A stretch of DNA of 64,000 nt from Leishmania infantum JPCM5 (Eukaryota > Euglenozoa > Kinetoplastea > Trypanosomatida > Trypanosomatidae), in the NCBI RefSeq assembly GCF_000002875.2, contig NC_009409.2:1-64000 (forward strand), read 5' to 3'. The notes under the pieces were generated by a model. That model worked only from the letters and a program-made list of their open reading frames with translations, was not told where the DNA came from and searched no databases. A program made the position numbers and the translations under genes. The stretch's first letter is position 1. The number at the start of each line of letters is the position of its first letter. This document shows, piece after piece, positions 50,934 through 60,587 of this stretch.

Positions 50934-51487
50934 CATGAGGCCGCGCGACACAAGCTACAACGCCACACTGCACCCCATCCCGCACGGTCCGTCAGAGCCC
51001 CCCTCCCCCCTCCACATTACCTGGTGCGGTGCAGCAGCACACACGCGCCACGCCAAACGCGCCGACCAAGCCATCCGAGAGCACGGCCTACGCCTCAAAC
51101 TCCACCCACACCCGCATACCAGCAGGCTGCGCGAGGGCCGGGGGTGGGATGCCTTCCAGCCACGCGGACACTCTGCCCATCATGTGGATGGTGCACACGT
51201 GTTCACTGTCGCAGGTCGCTCCGGCGCCGCGTCACCCCGGGCCGGCGCACCGACATCAGCAGCCATGCATCGCCCTCCACGCCCCACGTCGCGTGTGCTT
51301 GGCCCTGCCACCACCACCGGTGGTTGCGCACTTCGCAGGGAGAAATGCGGGGCGGCTTGCTTGGCTTCCTCCCACGCAGAGATGGTGGAGAATACTTGGG
51401 CCGGGTGAAGCCACGCGCTGAGCTGGTCACCACCTCACCCCCTCCTCATCGGCCCGCCGTCATCAAGGCGTGCGGGGAGCGCGAGAC
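50934..51487 (-). mobile_element. SIDER-like degenerate retroposon, copy B
   Basis: 554 bp, matched base for base (one difference seen, at 50941) by 58768-59321 at a fixed offset of 7,834 bp. The right end is 49 bp from the stop codon of the UCHL3-like gene, so it occupies almost the whole start of that 3'UTR. Hallmark, length and 3'UTR placement fit the Leishmania SIDER family, which is known to lower mRNA stability. The minus-strand orientation is chosen from the hallmark position. Confidence 0.8.
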
Positions 51488-51535
51488 TGAGGAGAATACA
51501 GAGGGTCAATAAGGTGGTAATGCGCGGCTGGCCTA
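51488..51535. other. Short gap between SIDER copy B and UCHL3-like stop
   Basis: 48 bp, no feature seen. Confidence 0.4.
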
Positions 51536-52237
51536 TCACTTGTTCACGAGTGCGGTGATGCCAAACTCGTAGGAGCTGGGGTTGAGCTCTACGCGTTCCT
51601 GTATCGCGGCGGCTGCAGCGGTGAGGAAAGACCTGTTGTCGGTGCAGGTACCGTGCAAGATCGGGTTCTCTTTTCGCCCATCCAGCTCAACGCAGCGTCC
51701 GCCTACGGGGATGAAGCAGACAAAGTGAAGGTCGATGTCCGCGTCGATGTGTTGGTTGGCGGTCGCGCCCTCCTGCGCAGCAGCGGCGTGAGCGCTGGCG
51801 AGACTCGTGTCTTCCGCAATAAGTTTTCCGATGATCTGGGGATCTTCCGACGTTTCTGCCGCCTTCGCCCACGGGCCGTCGAGGATGCTGCCGGCGGCGA
51901 TCTCACCGAGCTTATCGCGGTTGTTCATAAGAGCATGCGCGATGGCGATGGTTCCGCACGCGTTCGGGACGAGCTGGTGTGTGAAGAAGAAAGGGTGTGA
52001 TTTGCGAAGCGCCGCAACTTCCGCTGTCTGTGCAGCCTGCTGCTCCGCTAGGCGTCTATCCGTGGCCTCGCACATGGGGTACACGAGGAGCACGGCATGC
52101 ACCGGCGAAGGCACCATTTCAAGTAGATCGTCCGACACACCGTACACGTCCACAAACTGCACCTTCGCTTCTGTGAGACCCAAGGTGCTGATGTAGCGGT
52201 TCATCACCTGCGGATTGCTCTCCAGTGGGAACCACAT
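51536..52237 (-). CDS. Ubiquitin carboxyl-terminal hydrolase, UCHL3-type (peptidase C12)
   Basis: A 233-residue cysteine protease that releases ubiquitin from small C-terminal adducts and precursors. ATG 52237 (MWFPLESNP) is the standard start of the family; the longer frame upstream is UTR-like. Catalytic residues seen: oxyanion Gln88 in HQLVPNAC, nucleophile Cys94, His171 in DLHFVCFIP and Asp186 in VELDGRK. The active-site crossover loop lies between about 140 and 165. Length equals human UCHL3 (230). Cytosolic location is expected. It directly precedes SIDER copy B, which may influence its mRNA level. Confidence 0.96.
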   Translation of the reverse strand: MWFPLESNPQVMNRYISTLGLTEAKVQFVDVYGVSDDLLEMVPSPVHAVLLVYPMCEATDRRLAEQQAAQTAEVAALRKSHPFFFTHQLVPNACGTIAIAHALMNNRDKLGEIAAGSILDGPWAKAAETSEDPQIIGKLIAEDTSLASAHAAAAQEGATANQHIDADIDLHFVCFIPVGGRCVELDGRKENPILHGTCTDNRSFLTAAAAAIQERVELNPSSYEFGITALVNK

Positions 52238-53310
52238 AGTGAGGCCACGGCAGGAAACAAGTAGAGGCAACACAAATGACAACCGGCAGAAAACGGAGAG
52301 GCGAACAACCGAATGGGAAGTGGACGACAAGGGGGCCGGTGGGATCCACGGCGAGATGGCGCTGTCACGGTGGAAGTTGTGAGCGGGAGGGCACCTCGTG
52401 AAAGGCGAAAACACTGAAAGGCTTCTTGTGTGGTGGAGAGTGGTGGTGGACGAGAGAAGCGCAGCGGCGTGTAAAGGGGGGATTGGCGAGAGGTGAAAAG
52501 GGGTGCAGAAAGGGCAGCAGAGGGAGAGAACGCATCCGGTTGCGTCTGTGAAGAAGAGTGTGCCCGAAAGTGCATCTTCGTTGAATGCCACACAAAGAGG
52601 GCTTCAGAGAGGAAAAGCGCCAGAGGCGACATCACCGGGCTCAACGTGCGTATCATGATCGGATTTGCCCAGAGAGCCAGCTGAGCTGATCGGCACTTAT
52701 CGCATGGGGAGAGCTCGTGCTAGCGTGGATGTCCGCGACGGCAGGCTGCTCATCTTCCTGCACAGTATCCGTTGTTGCGCGGTCTCAAAACGAGATCACC
52801 GAGAGAGGAGAGAGAGAAAGGAGAGAAGACGAAGGGGATAAGGGGAAAGCACCGATGGAATGCGACACTTCGGCCATGCTCACGCATGCGCATCGACGAG
52901 ATGTGACCCATGTTCTTTGTTTTTTTTTCTAAAATCGTCCACGGTAGATAAGCATCCAGTGAGAGAGAGAGAGCATATGCGCGCCTGTGTAAGGAATGCA
53001 AACACAAAGGAGAGGACACTCCTGCTCGCCAGCGCAACGCGTCAAAACGTAACAAAAGAAACGAAGGAAAAAAATAAACAGAACACGGTGCAGATGCACC
53101 GAATACACGCGAAAGAAGACGTGCATCGCGCACAGTGGTACACCAGTTCCTTCCATCTGGAAGTGCTCCTCTTCACACCACCCTTTTTGGCCTTCTCACT
53201 CTGTCCGACTGTATGTACATCTGTTGTTCACGAAGTGGTCGACGTTGCTTCCCGTCGCGCAACCCGTGCCTCAATCCACCATCACCTCTGCAGATATTCC
53301 ATTTTCCCTT
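52238..53310. promoter_or_regulatory. Intergenic region
   Basis: No gene seen. The purine stretch at about 52486-52532 suits the UCHL3-like trans-splice signal (250-295 bp upstream). A GA repeat lies at about 52959-52972 and T10 at about 52919-52928. Confidence 0.45.
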
Positions 53311-56300
53311 CTAGAGAAGCGCCTTCAACTCCGGCTCGGCCTCACGGTTCACCTTGCTAATGTCAATGGTTGTCCCACAAATCGGGCACGTGAGCGTCTC
53401 GCTCAGCCGCGTCATCAAGGCCGAATACGTGGCAGGGAAGCCGCAGCAAGGGGTCGCGGTGTAGTCGTTCTTTACGATGTGCTTGCCCGTCACAATGCAG
53501 AAAGGGATCGTGTTCTTGCAGGCGCCACAGTCCAGTTCCGTCTCGGCAACAGGCGCGTCACAGTAGGGGCAGGGTAGCATCGGTTCAACTGGGTCGACAG
53601 CGTCGTCCTTGCTATGGCGGCGCACGATGCCCTCGACCTTCTTGCGCGACTTCTCCGTCATCTCCGTCCGGTACTTCTCGTTCTGAATGAGGAAGCAGGC
53701 GTACTCGAAGGCGGACTTCTTGAAGTTCGACTTGATGCACTGCAGCACGGTAGTGGTGACAATGGTGGCGATGTGCTTCGGGAACTTCTGTATGTTGCGT
53801 GACACGCGCAGCAGCATGCGGCACGCCGTGTCTTCATTCTTCATGATCTTGAGCAAGTCCTTGACGATTATGTAGGAGTGCAGCAGCATCAGCGCGCGGC
53901 GTAGGTCGTTCGGCACACGCATGTTCTTCTGCTGAAGAATGCTGTAGGCCTCCACGAGGGTCTTGTGCGCGCTCTTGTAGTTGCCCATCTCCTGCTCCTT
54001 TGCCGCAATGATGACAGACGTCTTCGCCGCCTTCTCGTAGCTGCCCATGGCTAAGTAGAGCTTGAAGATGTACGATGGATCCTTTGGCTCGCCGTCTGTC
54101 TCGCCCATGAGGTAGTCGATGAACTTGTTCGTCAGGCTGTCGCTGTGCGCCTTGCCTACTACCTCCACCGCCTTCTCGATATCCTCGGGCTGCCCTGACT
54201 CGAGATACTTCTTGAGCGCCTTGGCGTAGTTGCCACTAATGTGGTAGTACATGCCAGCCTGTCCGGCCTTGCCCTCATTGTCGTAGTACTCCGCGATCAT
54301 TGTGAAGTCTGCCTGGTTCGCGAGCGGGGCGACGCCGTCCTTCAGCTGCACCTGGTTCAGCAAGGCACTCTCGAAGTGGAACATGCAGTCATGCGCCTTT
54401 GCCAGCTCGAAGGCCTCGTCCAACGACTTGGCCAGGACGAGAAACTCAACCGCCATGCCATACTCGTTCTGCAACTTGCACTTCTTGGCAACGAGGGCGG
54501 CCGCGTTGGCGGAGCGTGTCTGTCGTACAATAATGTAGGCGCCATGAAGGTCGTTCAGCTTCTCTAGCCTCAGCCGCACCGCGTTGTCCCAATCCTCGGC
54601 CTGCAGGTAGGCCTTTTCGGCCTCTGCGAAAGCCCCCTCCGCCTCCTTGCCGTGGGCGTAGATGCCGATGATGTTGCGCGACTTGATGAGAGGCAGCAGA
54701 CGCGCCGCCGCCTTCAGATTCTTGCAGCGCTCAATGTAGATCGTTGCCGCCCGCTCAAGGTCGCCGGCCTTCTCGTAGAGCTGCGCCGCCTCCTCGTGCT
54801 TCTGGTTGTCCTCGCAAAGCTTGGCGCACTCCTTCACAAACGACATCTCCGCCGACTCCTTCGCGATCTTCATGGCGTCGGCAATGTTGCCGGTGCGAAT
54901 CTGGCAGCGGGCCGCACCCTGCCGGCACTGCTCGTTATGCCGCTCCACCTCTTGCACAGTCACCGACAGCTCCGTGCTCGCTTGGCCCGTCGGCAGCTGG
55001 CGGTGACCTTGCTGAAACATCTCTAGCGCCTTCGCGTACACGCCGCGGTATTCGAGCTGCTGTGCGTACTCGCGCGAGATGACGGGCACTTCTTCCGGCG
55101 CCAGCTGCGCTGCCAGGGTGAGGGCGCGCTCCCACTGCATCATGTCGCGCCGCATCTCCAATGCGCAGAGCGGCTGCGAGGAGCGAAGAAAGAAGTTCTG
55201 CGCGTCCTTCATGTACCCCATGATCATCGACACGTGGCCGAGCAGCAGGTTCTTCTCGTGGATGTGACGGATCTTCTCCAGACACAGCACCAGGCTGGGC
55301 TGCGATAGCTGCCGATAGACGCGGATTGCAAGCTCCACATCCAGCATGTGCAGCGCTTTCACAGCCAAGTCCTCTGCTTCCTGCGGCGTGGAAATGTTGT
55401 TCGACGACCACCGCAGCCGATTCAGCGAGAAGTTATTGTAGAATGCCTCGGCGTTGGGGGTTCTCAAAAAGATGTTGGTGTGCGTCTGCAGCGGCACCGT
55501 GTCCAGCGTCCCGTTCGGCGTCTGGCACACAACCGTGCCACGAAAGAGTGTGATGGGGGTGTAGCCCGGTGGCAGCGGCGTGTACAGGTTGTCATTGGTG
55601 CTGTCCTTCACCAGCACCGACTCACAGGTCGCGCCGTGGCGGCTGTGCGGCGTATTCACAAAGGTCACGCATTTCTGGCTGTCGTGCGTGATGAACACCG
55701 TCGCTTCCGCCTGGTCCCACAGCACCGTCTTCTGGTCCGGCTCAAAGCCCTCCGCCTTGTTGGCGACCTCCGTCACGAGATTGAGGTTGAAGAGGCCGTT
55801 GCTCTCGTCCACGTAGGCGATGCGCGTGCAGGCAGGATTCGGAAAGGCGCGCTTAAGGCCCGTGTTGCATGTAAACGTTGCAACCTGCTGGAGGTTGTGC
55901 AGCGCGTAGACGCTCACGCGGTTCGTCGTGGCGTAGAGGAAAAACGCCTCGGACAGGCCGATGGACACAAGGCGAGTGTCGCCGCTCTGTGGGAAGTACA
56001 CCGGCGCAGCGGCCTGTGGGGTGTCGCGGATCGGGCTCAACTGCACTCGTCCATCGTACACAACTGCCGCCAGCTGCGAGTTCACTTTCAGATCGGTGAC
56101 CGTTGACGGGTAATCCACCGTCCGCAGGAGCCCCGAGTGCGCCTGCTGCGACGCCTCTGCCACATTCTCGGCCGGGTCCGCCATGGGGTAGGGGAGGCTA
56201 TTGGGGATGAAGTACTCGTAGTAGGATACCTGGTTGTTCGCGCCCACGCCGAGCATCGCCATGCCAGCTGAAATGAAGGTCGGGTCACTGTTCACGGGTA

Positions 56301-57441
56301 CCGTGCAGACCATGCGGTTGTCCTGCAAGTTTTTCACCCCAATCGTGCGGGTGGAGATGAAGGAGAAGACGAGCGTGCCAAAGGAGGCGCTGACGTTCAA
56401 CACTTTCAGCGTGAACACGGTAACATTGCCCTGGTCCGTGCCGAGGAGAAGCTGCTGACCATCTCTCGACCACGTGAGCAAGTCTGGTACGCCCTTGTCC
56501 GACTCAAACGCTGCCTCGTCGCCGGTGGCAGCGATACCGTCATCGTTGATGCGCAGCAGCCGCACACGGTTGTCAGCGGCCGCCGCCACGAGACCGCTGC
56601 CTTCGCCGAAGTTCACCATGTGCACGGCGCTCTTCGCCAGGCTCACGGAGCTACGCAGCCGCACCTCACTGCCGGCCAGGTCCAGCAGACCCACCGCACC
56701 ACTCTTGAACCCTACCACGAACTCGCCGTTGATGCCGGCAGTCAGGGATGTAATGAGGCCCAGCCCGGTGTTGAATTGGCCGACTGACGTTGAGAACGAC
56801 CGAAGGTTGACAACCAGTACCGCGTTGCCGAGGTTCACGGCGGCGAGGCTCAAGCGCTTCGGAGAGCTGGCCGTCCCCGAAACACACAGAGACTGCGGTG
56901 CAGAAGGTAACGGAATCGTTTTCAGCATGCTGCCCTCTGCGTCAGAGATGGACAAACTGCGGTCTGCTGAGATAATCAACAGACGACTGTCCGGCGCGGG
57001 AGTCCACACACCGGAGAGAAGCTGCTGCGTGTGCGTGCCCACCACCGGCACAAGTCGCAGCGTCCTCCGGTTGTACACTACAAACTGACCGCTCTTCGCG
57101 CCGATAGCGAACTGCGGCTGGGAATGAGACCAGCAGATGAAGCGCAGGTCGCTCATCTTTGTGTCTATGGTGTCAGTGTGGCGTGTGCGATGCGTGTACA
57201 GGTGCACATCAGAGGAGCTCCCAGTGATGATGGCGAGTGTGTCACTGCCGCACTCCCACGCCATGTCCACGACACCCGGCATGGGGAACTGATGCTCCAC
57301 CTTGCCCAGCTTGTTCAGGATGAGTACACGGCCCTTCGAGCCAGTCACCGCAATCAGCGGCGCAGACGGGTGCAGCGCCTGCACGACATGTCCACGACCC
57401 ACGTCTGCGTTGGAGATGACGAACTGCTGCGTGAGGCCCAT
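53311..57441 (-). CDS. IFT144: Intraflagellar transport protein IFT144 (WDR19)
   Basis: A 1376-residue IFT-A subunit needed for retrograde transport and membrane-protein entry in the flagellum. Seen: two WD40 propellers over about residues 1-640 (strand ends such as GRVLILN, GAVGLLD, NVTVFTL), then TPR-like helical repeats to about 1300. The WDR19-specific stretch LLGHVSMIMGYMKDAQNFF...RSSQPLCALEMRRDM lies at about 740-785, followed by the helix ALTLAAQLAPEEVP. The C-terminus carries a zinc-ribbon-like set of cysteine pairs (CPYC, CGAC, CC, CPIC in the last 90 residues). Length agrees with human WDR19 (1342). It starts at ATG 57441 immediately after UTR sequence. It is a firm assignment by architecture and local motif match. 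Confidence 0.95.
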   Translation of the reverse strand: MGLTQQFVISNADVGRGHVVQALHPSAPLIAVTGSKGRVLILNKLGKVEHQFPMPGVVDMAWECGSDTLAIITGSSSDVHLYTHRTRHTDTIDTKMSDLRFICWSHSQPQFAIGAKSGQFVVYNRRTLRLVPVVGTHTQQLLSGVWTPAPDSRLLIISADRSLSISDAEGSMLKTIPLPSAPQSLCVSGTASSPKRLSLAAVNLGNAVLVVNLRSFSTSVGQFNTGLGLITSLTAGINGEFVVGFKSGAVGLLDLAGSEVRLRSSVSLAKSAVHMVNFGEGSGLVAAAADNRVRLLRINDDGIAATGDEAAFESDKGVPDLLTWSRDGQQLLLGTDQGNVTVFTLKVLNVSASFGTLVFSFISTRTIGVKNLQDNRMVCTVPVNSDPTFISAGMAMLGVGANNQVSYYEYFIPNSLPYPMADPAENVAEASQQAHSGLLRTVDYPSTVTDLKVNSQLAAVVYDGRVQLSPIRDTPQAAAPVYFPQSGDTRLVSIGLSEAFFLYATTNRVSVYALHNLQQVATFTCNTGLKRAFPNPACTRIAYVDESNGLFNLNLVTEVANKAEGFEPDQKTVLWDQAEATVFITHDSQKCVTFVNTPHSRHGATCESVLVKDSTNDNLYTPLPPGYTPITLFRGTVVCQTPNGTLDTVPLQTHTNIFLRTPNAEAFYNNFSLNRLRWSSNNISTPQEAEDLAVKALHMLDVELAIRVYRQLSQPSLVLCLEKIRHIHEKNLLLGHVSMIMGYMKDAQNFFLRSSQPLCALEMRRDMMQWERALTLAAQLAPEEVPVISREYAQQLEYRGVYAKALEMFQQGHRQLPTGQASTELSVTVQEVERHNEQCRQGAARCQIRTGNIADAMKIAKESAEMSFVKECAKLCEDNQKHEEAAQLYEKAGDLERAATIYIERCKNLKAAARLLPLIKSRNIIGIYAHGKEAEGAFAEAEKAYLQAEDWDNAVRLRLEKLNDLHGAYIIVRQTRSANAAALVAKKCKLQNEYGMAVEFLVLAKSLDEAFELAKAHDCMFHFESALLNQVQLKDGVAPLANQADFTMIAEYYDNEGKAGQAGMYYHISGNYAKALKKYLESGQPEDIEKAVEVVGKAHSDSLTNKFIDYLMGETDGEPKDPSYIFKLYLAMGSYEKAAKTSVIIAAKEQEMGNYKSAHKTLVEAYSILQQKNMRVPNDLRRALMLLHSYIIVKDLLKIMKNEDTACRMLLRVSRNIQKFPKHIATIVTTTVLQCIKSNFKKSAFEYACFLIQNEKYRTEMTEKSRKKVEGIVRRHSKDDAVDPVEPMLPCPYCDAPVAETELDCGACKNTIPFCIVTGKHIVKNDYTATPCCGFPATYSALMTRLSETLTCPICGTTIDISKVNREAEPELKALL

Positions 57442-58767
57442 TGCGTGATAAGCGACGAAAACTCCGCAGACGAAGAAGCGGCAGCAACGAAGCGATCAGA
57501 GACACAACTTTTCAGGCGTGCACAGGCACACACATGCAGGCGACTCACTATCAGAGAGGAGCCAAAATACTATACGCTGTGGTGTTCAAGGGCGCGTGTC
57601 TCTCAGTGCGTGGTGACAGTCCCGCACTCTCGTCGGGTTCTCTCGCGACTCTCCGGCACACGCGGCGAGAGAGAGCACCGGTGCGGAGGGTTCAGCGGAT
57701 GGCCTTTCGCGCTGCTTTGCGACGTTAATCGTCGTTTGGGTGTCCTAAGTACCCTCTAGGGCCCCTTGCACAGAGATCCACACGCAGACGCGCGGTGGGC
57801 AACAACCACACAAAAAAAAACGAGAGGAGAGCGGCTTTTGGGAAGGAGGGGAGGAGCCTAAACTAGCCCAGCCTGACAAGTGGAGATACGGTGTACACCT
57901 CCCTGGACGCGGCCCCGCAGCTAACAGGGATATAAAACTGAGCGGTAGCGTGTAACGTGGGCGCGTGTGAGTGTGTGCCGGGCCGTCAGACGGGGGACGG
58001 GGGGGAGGAGAGTAGGCGCAGGGAGCAAAAACGACTGTGAAGCGTATCGACATGCTGTAAGTCATGCATACAGATTAGTAGAGACGTGCAGAGCCTCGCA
58101 CCCTGCATCTGGTGCCCTGCCTTCCTTCAACTCACTTGGGGAAGTAAGCCTGAGTACACCCTGACATGTAGACCACCTCCACCCCTCTCCCGCAGGAACA
58201 CACACAGAGGAGATGTCCTGCCTCTCCGTGGTCCACACTACCGTGACTGCAATCCGTTTCACGGATTGTACGAGAGAGGGAGAGAGAGGGGTAGCAAGAG
58301 ACGACACCCAACCACGACGATCACCGCCCCTTATCTGTGTGACGAGGCGCCTCGCTGCGTGCCACTTTTTTTTTCCAGCGCCTGTAGTTTGTTTCATTAT
58401 CCGCAAGAGAAGCCACTGTGTAAGAAGCGTTCAGGTACGCATGCACGCACGAGGAAGGAGAGAGGGCGAGTCGAGAACGCGAGAGAAGAAGCAAAACAAA
58501 AAGAGCAAGGATAAAAGAAAAGAAAGCGAGCGACGCAGAAAGCGTCGCACCAACGCGCCTGATGCCTGCGTCATCACCAGAGATGGCGCTCAACCAAGAG
58601 GAAACCTTCAACTTGAGCTACAAGAGAATCATAACTCTCAACAGCGGCTATCAGCACGGCTGCTCACCGCCCACGCACAATCCAACATCCCCACATCAAC
58701 TAGCGCAGAGCATCCTCATGCCCAAAGCACACAAACACTTATGAGTACGTTTCTTGTACATCACGCA
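57442..58767. other. Intergenic region
   Basis: No gene seen. Purine stretch 57812-57857 (A9 followed by GAGGAGAG) is a candidate trans-splice tract for IFT144, about 370 bp upstream. T9 at about 58368-58376. Confidence 0.45.
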
Positions 58768-59321
58768 CATGAGGACGCGCGACACAAGCTACAACGCCAC
58801 ACTGCACCCCATCCCGCACGGTCCGTCAGAGCCCCCCTCCCCCCTCCACATTACCTGGTGCGGTGCAGCAGCACACACGCGCCACGCCAAACGCGCCGAC
58901 CAAGCCATCCGAGAGCACGGCCTACGCCTCAAACTCCACCCACACCCGCATACCAGCAGGCTGCGCGAGGGCCGGGGGTGGGATGCCTTCCAGCCACGCG
59001 GACACTCTGCCCATCATGTGGATGGTGCACACGTGTTCACTGTCGCAGGTCGCTCCGGCGCCGCGTCACCCCGGGCCGGCGCACCGACATCAGCAGCCAT
59101 GCATCGCCCTCCACGCCCCACGTCGCGTGTGCTTGGCCCTGCCACCACCACCGGTGGTTGCGCACTTCGCAGGGAGAAATGCGGGGCGGCTTGCTTGGCT
59201 TCCTCCCACGCAGAGATGGTGGAGAATACTTGGGCCGGGTGAAGCCACGCGCTGAGCTGGTCACCACCTCACCCCCTCCTCATCGGCCCGCCGTCATCAA
59301 GGCGTGCGGGGAGCGCGAGAC
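58768..59321 (-). mobile_element. SIDER-like degenerate retroposon, copy C
   Basis: 554 bp matching copy B with one difference seen (58775), flanked on both sides by sequence unlike copy B. It begins 355 bp after the stop codon of the SLC25 carrier gene, so it lies in its probable 3'UTR. Family, length and orientation argument as for copy B. Confidence 0.8.
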
Positions 59322-59675
59322 AGGAAACGAGAAGCATCTCACCGAGCGTAAACAAAAAAAAAGGAATGCTAACTGCCGCAGAGCGTGCGAAGGGCGCCGA
59401 AGGCAATTCTGTTGGGGCGAGTGTAGGACCGACCGCAACAGAGGGGAAACTAGACAAGCGAGGTACGCAGCACACAGCTGAAAGCGTTGATAGTAGCGGA
59501 ATTACTGTGAAAGAGACAACGTTTGTGTTGCCAGCCCCATTCTCCCACCTTCCATTCCTGCAAACAAATACATGTATATTTCTTCCAACCTCTTCCTTCC
59601 CATTTCGGTATCCTCGTCTACGAGCGAAACGCAGCCGGCAATCGTCACCGCAGACAAGGATGTTACCAAGCAGCA
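59322..59675. other. Spacer between SIDER copy C and the carrier stop
   Basis: 354 bp. An A9 run at 59354-59363; no gene seen. Confidence 0.4.
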
Positions 59676-60587
59676 CTACGCCATCTTCTTGTGGGTGACC
59701 TTCGTCGAATGCTCCCAGAGAGCGTTCACCCGCTCATAAACGGCAATCAGAATGGCGTTGCCAGGAAAGGCCCGCACCGCCGTGACGCTGTAGCCGCGGA
59801 AAAGACCGCGCATGCCCTCCGTCTTGTACAGCCGCGTGCACGCCTGACGGAAATTCAGCTTCAGATAGTCTGCTTTCATCGTCTGCTGCTTCGTCTTCAC
59901 GGCATCGACAGGGTACGTGGAGGTCCAGAAGGCGACACCGGCGCACCCACCGCCGAGGAAGTGCACCCACGCCGGCGCCTCGTGAAACCTCTGCCCCTCC
60001 GACAAGAAGGGCCGGATAACAGACTGGAAGACTAAAAAGTAAAGACCACAGCCGACGGCCTCGCGCACCATCATTGCTATGTGCCCACGGAAGAGGCCGC
60101 GGATGCCGCGCCGCCTGTAAGTGGCAGCGGCGCAGTCGAGAGAGTTTTTGTAAATGCGTTCTTCAAGGGGAAGGGTGTTCTGGATTTGCATTTTGCACTT
60201 GATGAGCTCCGCCGGGGTGAGCACCTGCGAAACGACAATGCCGCCGGTGGCGCCGGCCACCGACACCGCCAGGTACGGCTCCTGGTTGCACGGACCACAG
60301 TAGCCATAGGTAACTTTCTGAAACCCTTCGATAGCCGAGCGGTACGAGACAAACAAAATGGCATTCTCGCACGCCGCGCCGATCACCGGGGCGGGCAGTC
60401 CGCGGAAGAAGCCGTTCACAACCCCCTCCTCTTTCGCAATGGCACGGATACACTGCAGGACGCCACCGTAGCGCTTTCCATCGTCCTGCAAGCGCACCTT
60501 GATGGTGTCCATCGGGTACTCTACCACCGTCGCACTCGCCCCGCCCAGCGAGCCGGCTAGCATTTCGCGGGCGTCATCGGCGTTCAT
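59676..60587 (-). CDS. Mitochondrial carrier (SLC25), ornithine/basic amino acid carrier-like
   Basis: A 303-residue inner-membrane carrier with three repeats. Signature motifs seen: PMDTIK (25-30), PAELIK (125-130) and PVDAVK (226-231), each ending its odd-numbered helix. Substrate contact points: Glu74-Asn75 in ACENAILF, Arg175-Glu176 in MMVREAVG, and Arg272 in AVRAFPGN. As I remember, human ORC1 uses a similar Glu, Arg-Glu and Arg set for ornithine, so an ornithine/citrulline or other basic amino acid exchange role is the best inference. A carnitine/acylcarnitine carrier is less likely because the Glu-Asn pair of contact point I differs. ATG 60587 gives the usual carrier N-terminus; the longer upstream frame is UTR-like. 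Confidence 0.9.
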   Translation of the reverse strand: MNADDAREMLAGSLGGASATVVEYPMDTIKVRLQDDGKRYGGVLQCIRAIAKEEGVVNGFFRGLPAPVIGAACENAILFVSYRSAIEGFQKVTYGYCGPCNQEPYLAVSVAGATGGIVVSQVLTPAELIKCKMQIQNTLPLEERIYKNSLDCAAATYRRRGIRGLFRGHIAMMVREAVGCGLYFLVFQSVIRPFLSEGQRFHEAPAWVHFLGGGCAGVAFWTSTYPVDAVKTKQQTMKADYLKLNFRQACTRLYKTEGMRGLFRGYSVTAVRAFPGNAILIAVYERVNALWEHSTKVTHKKMA

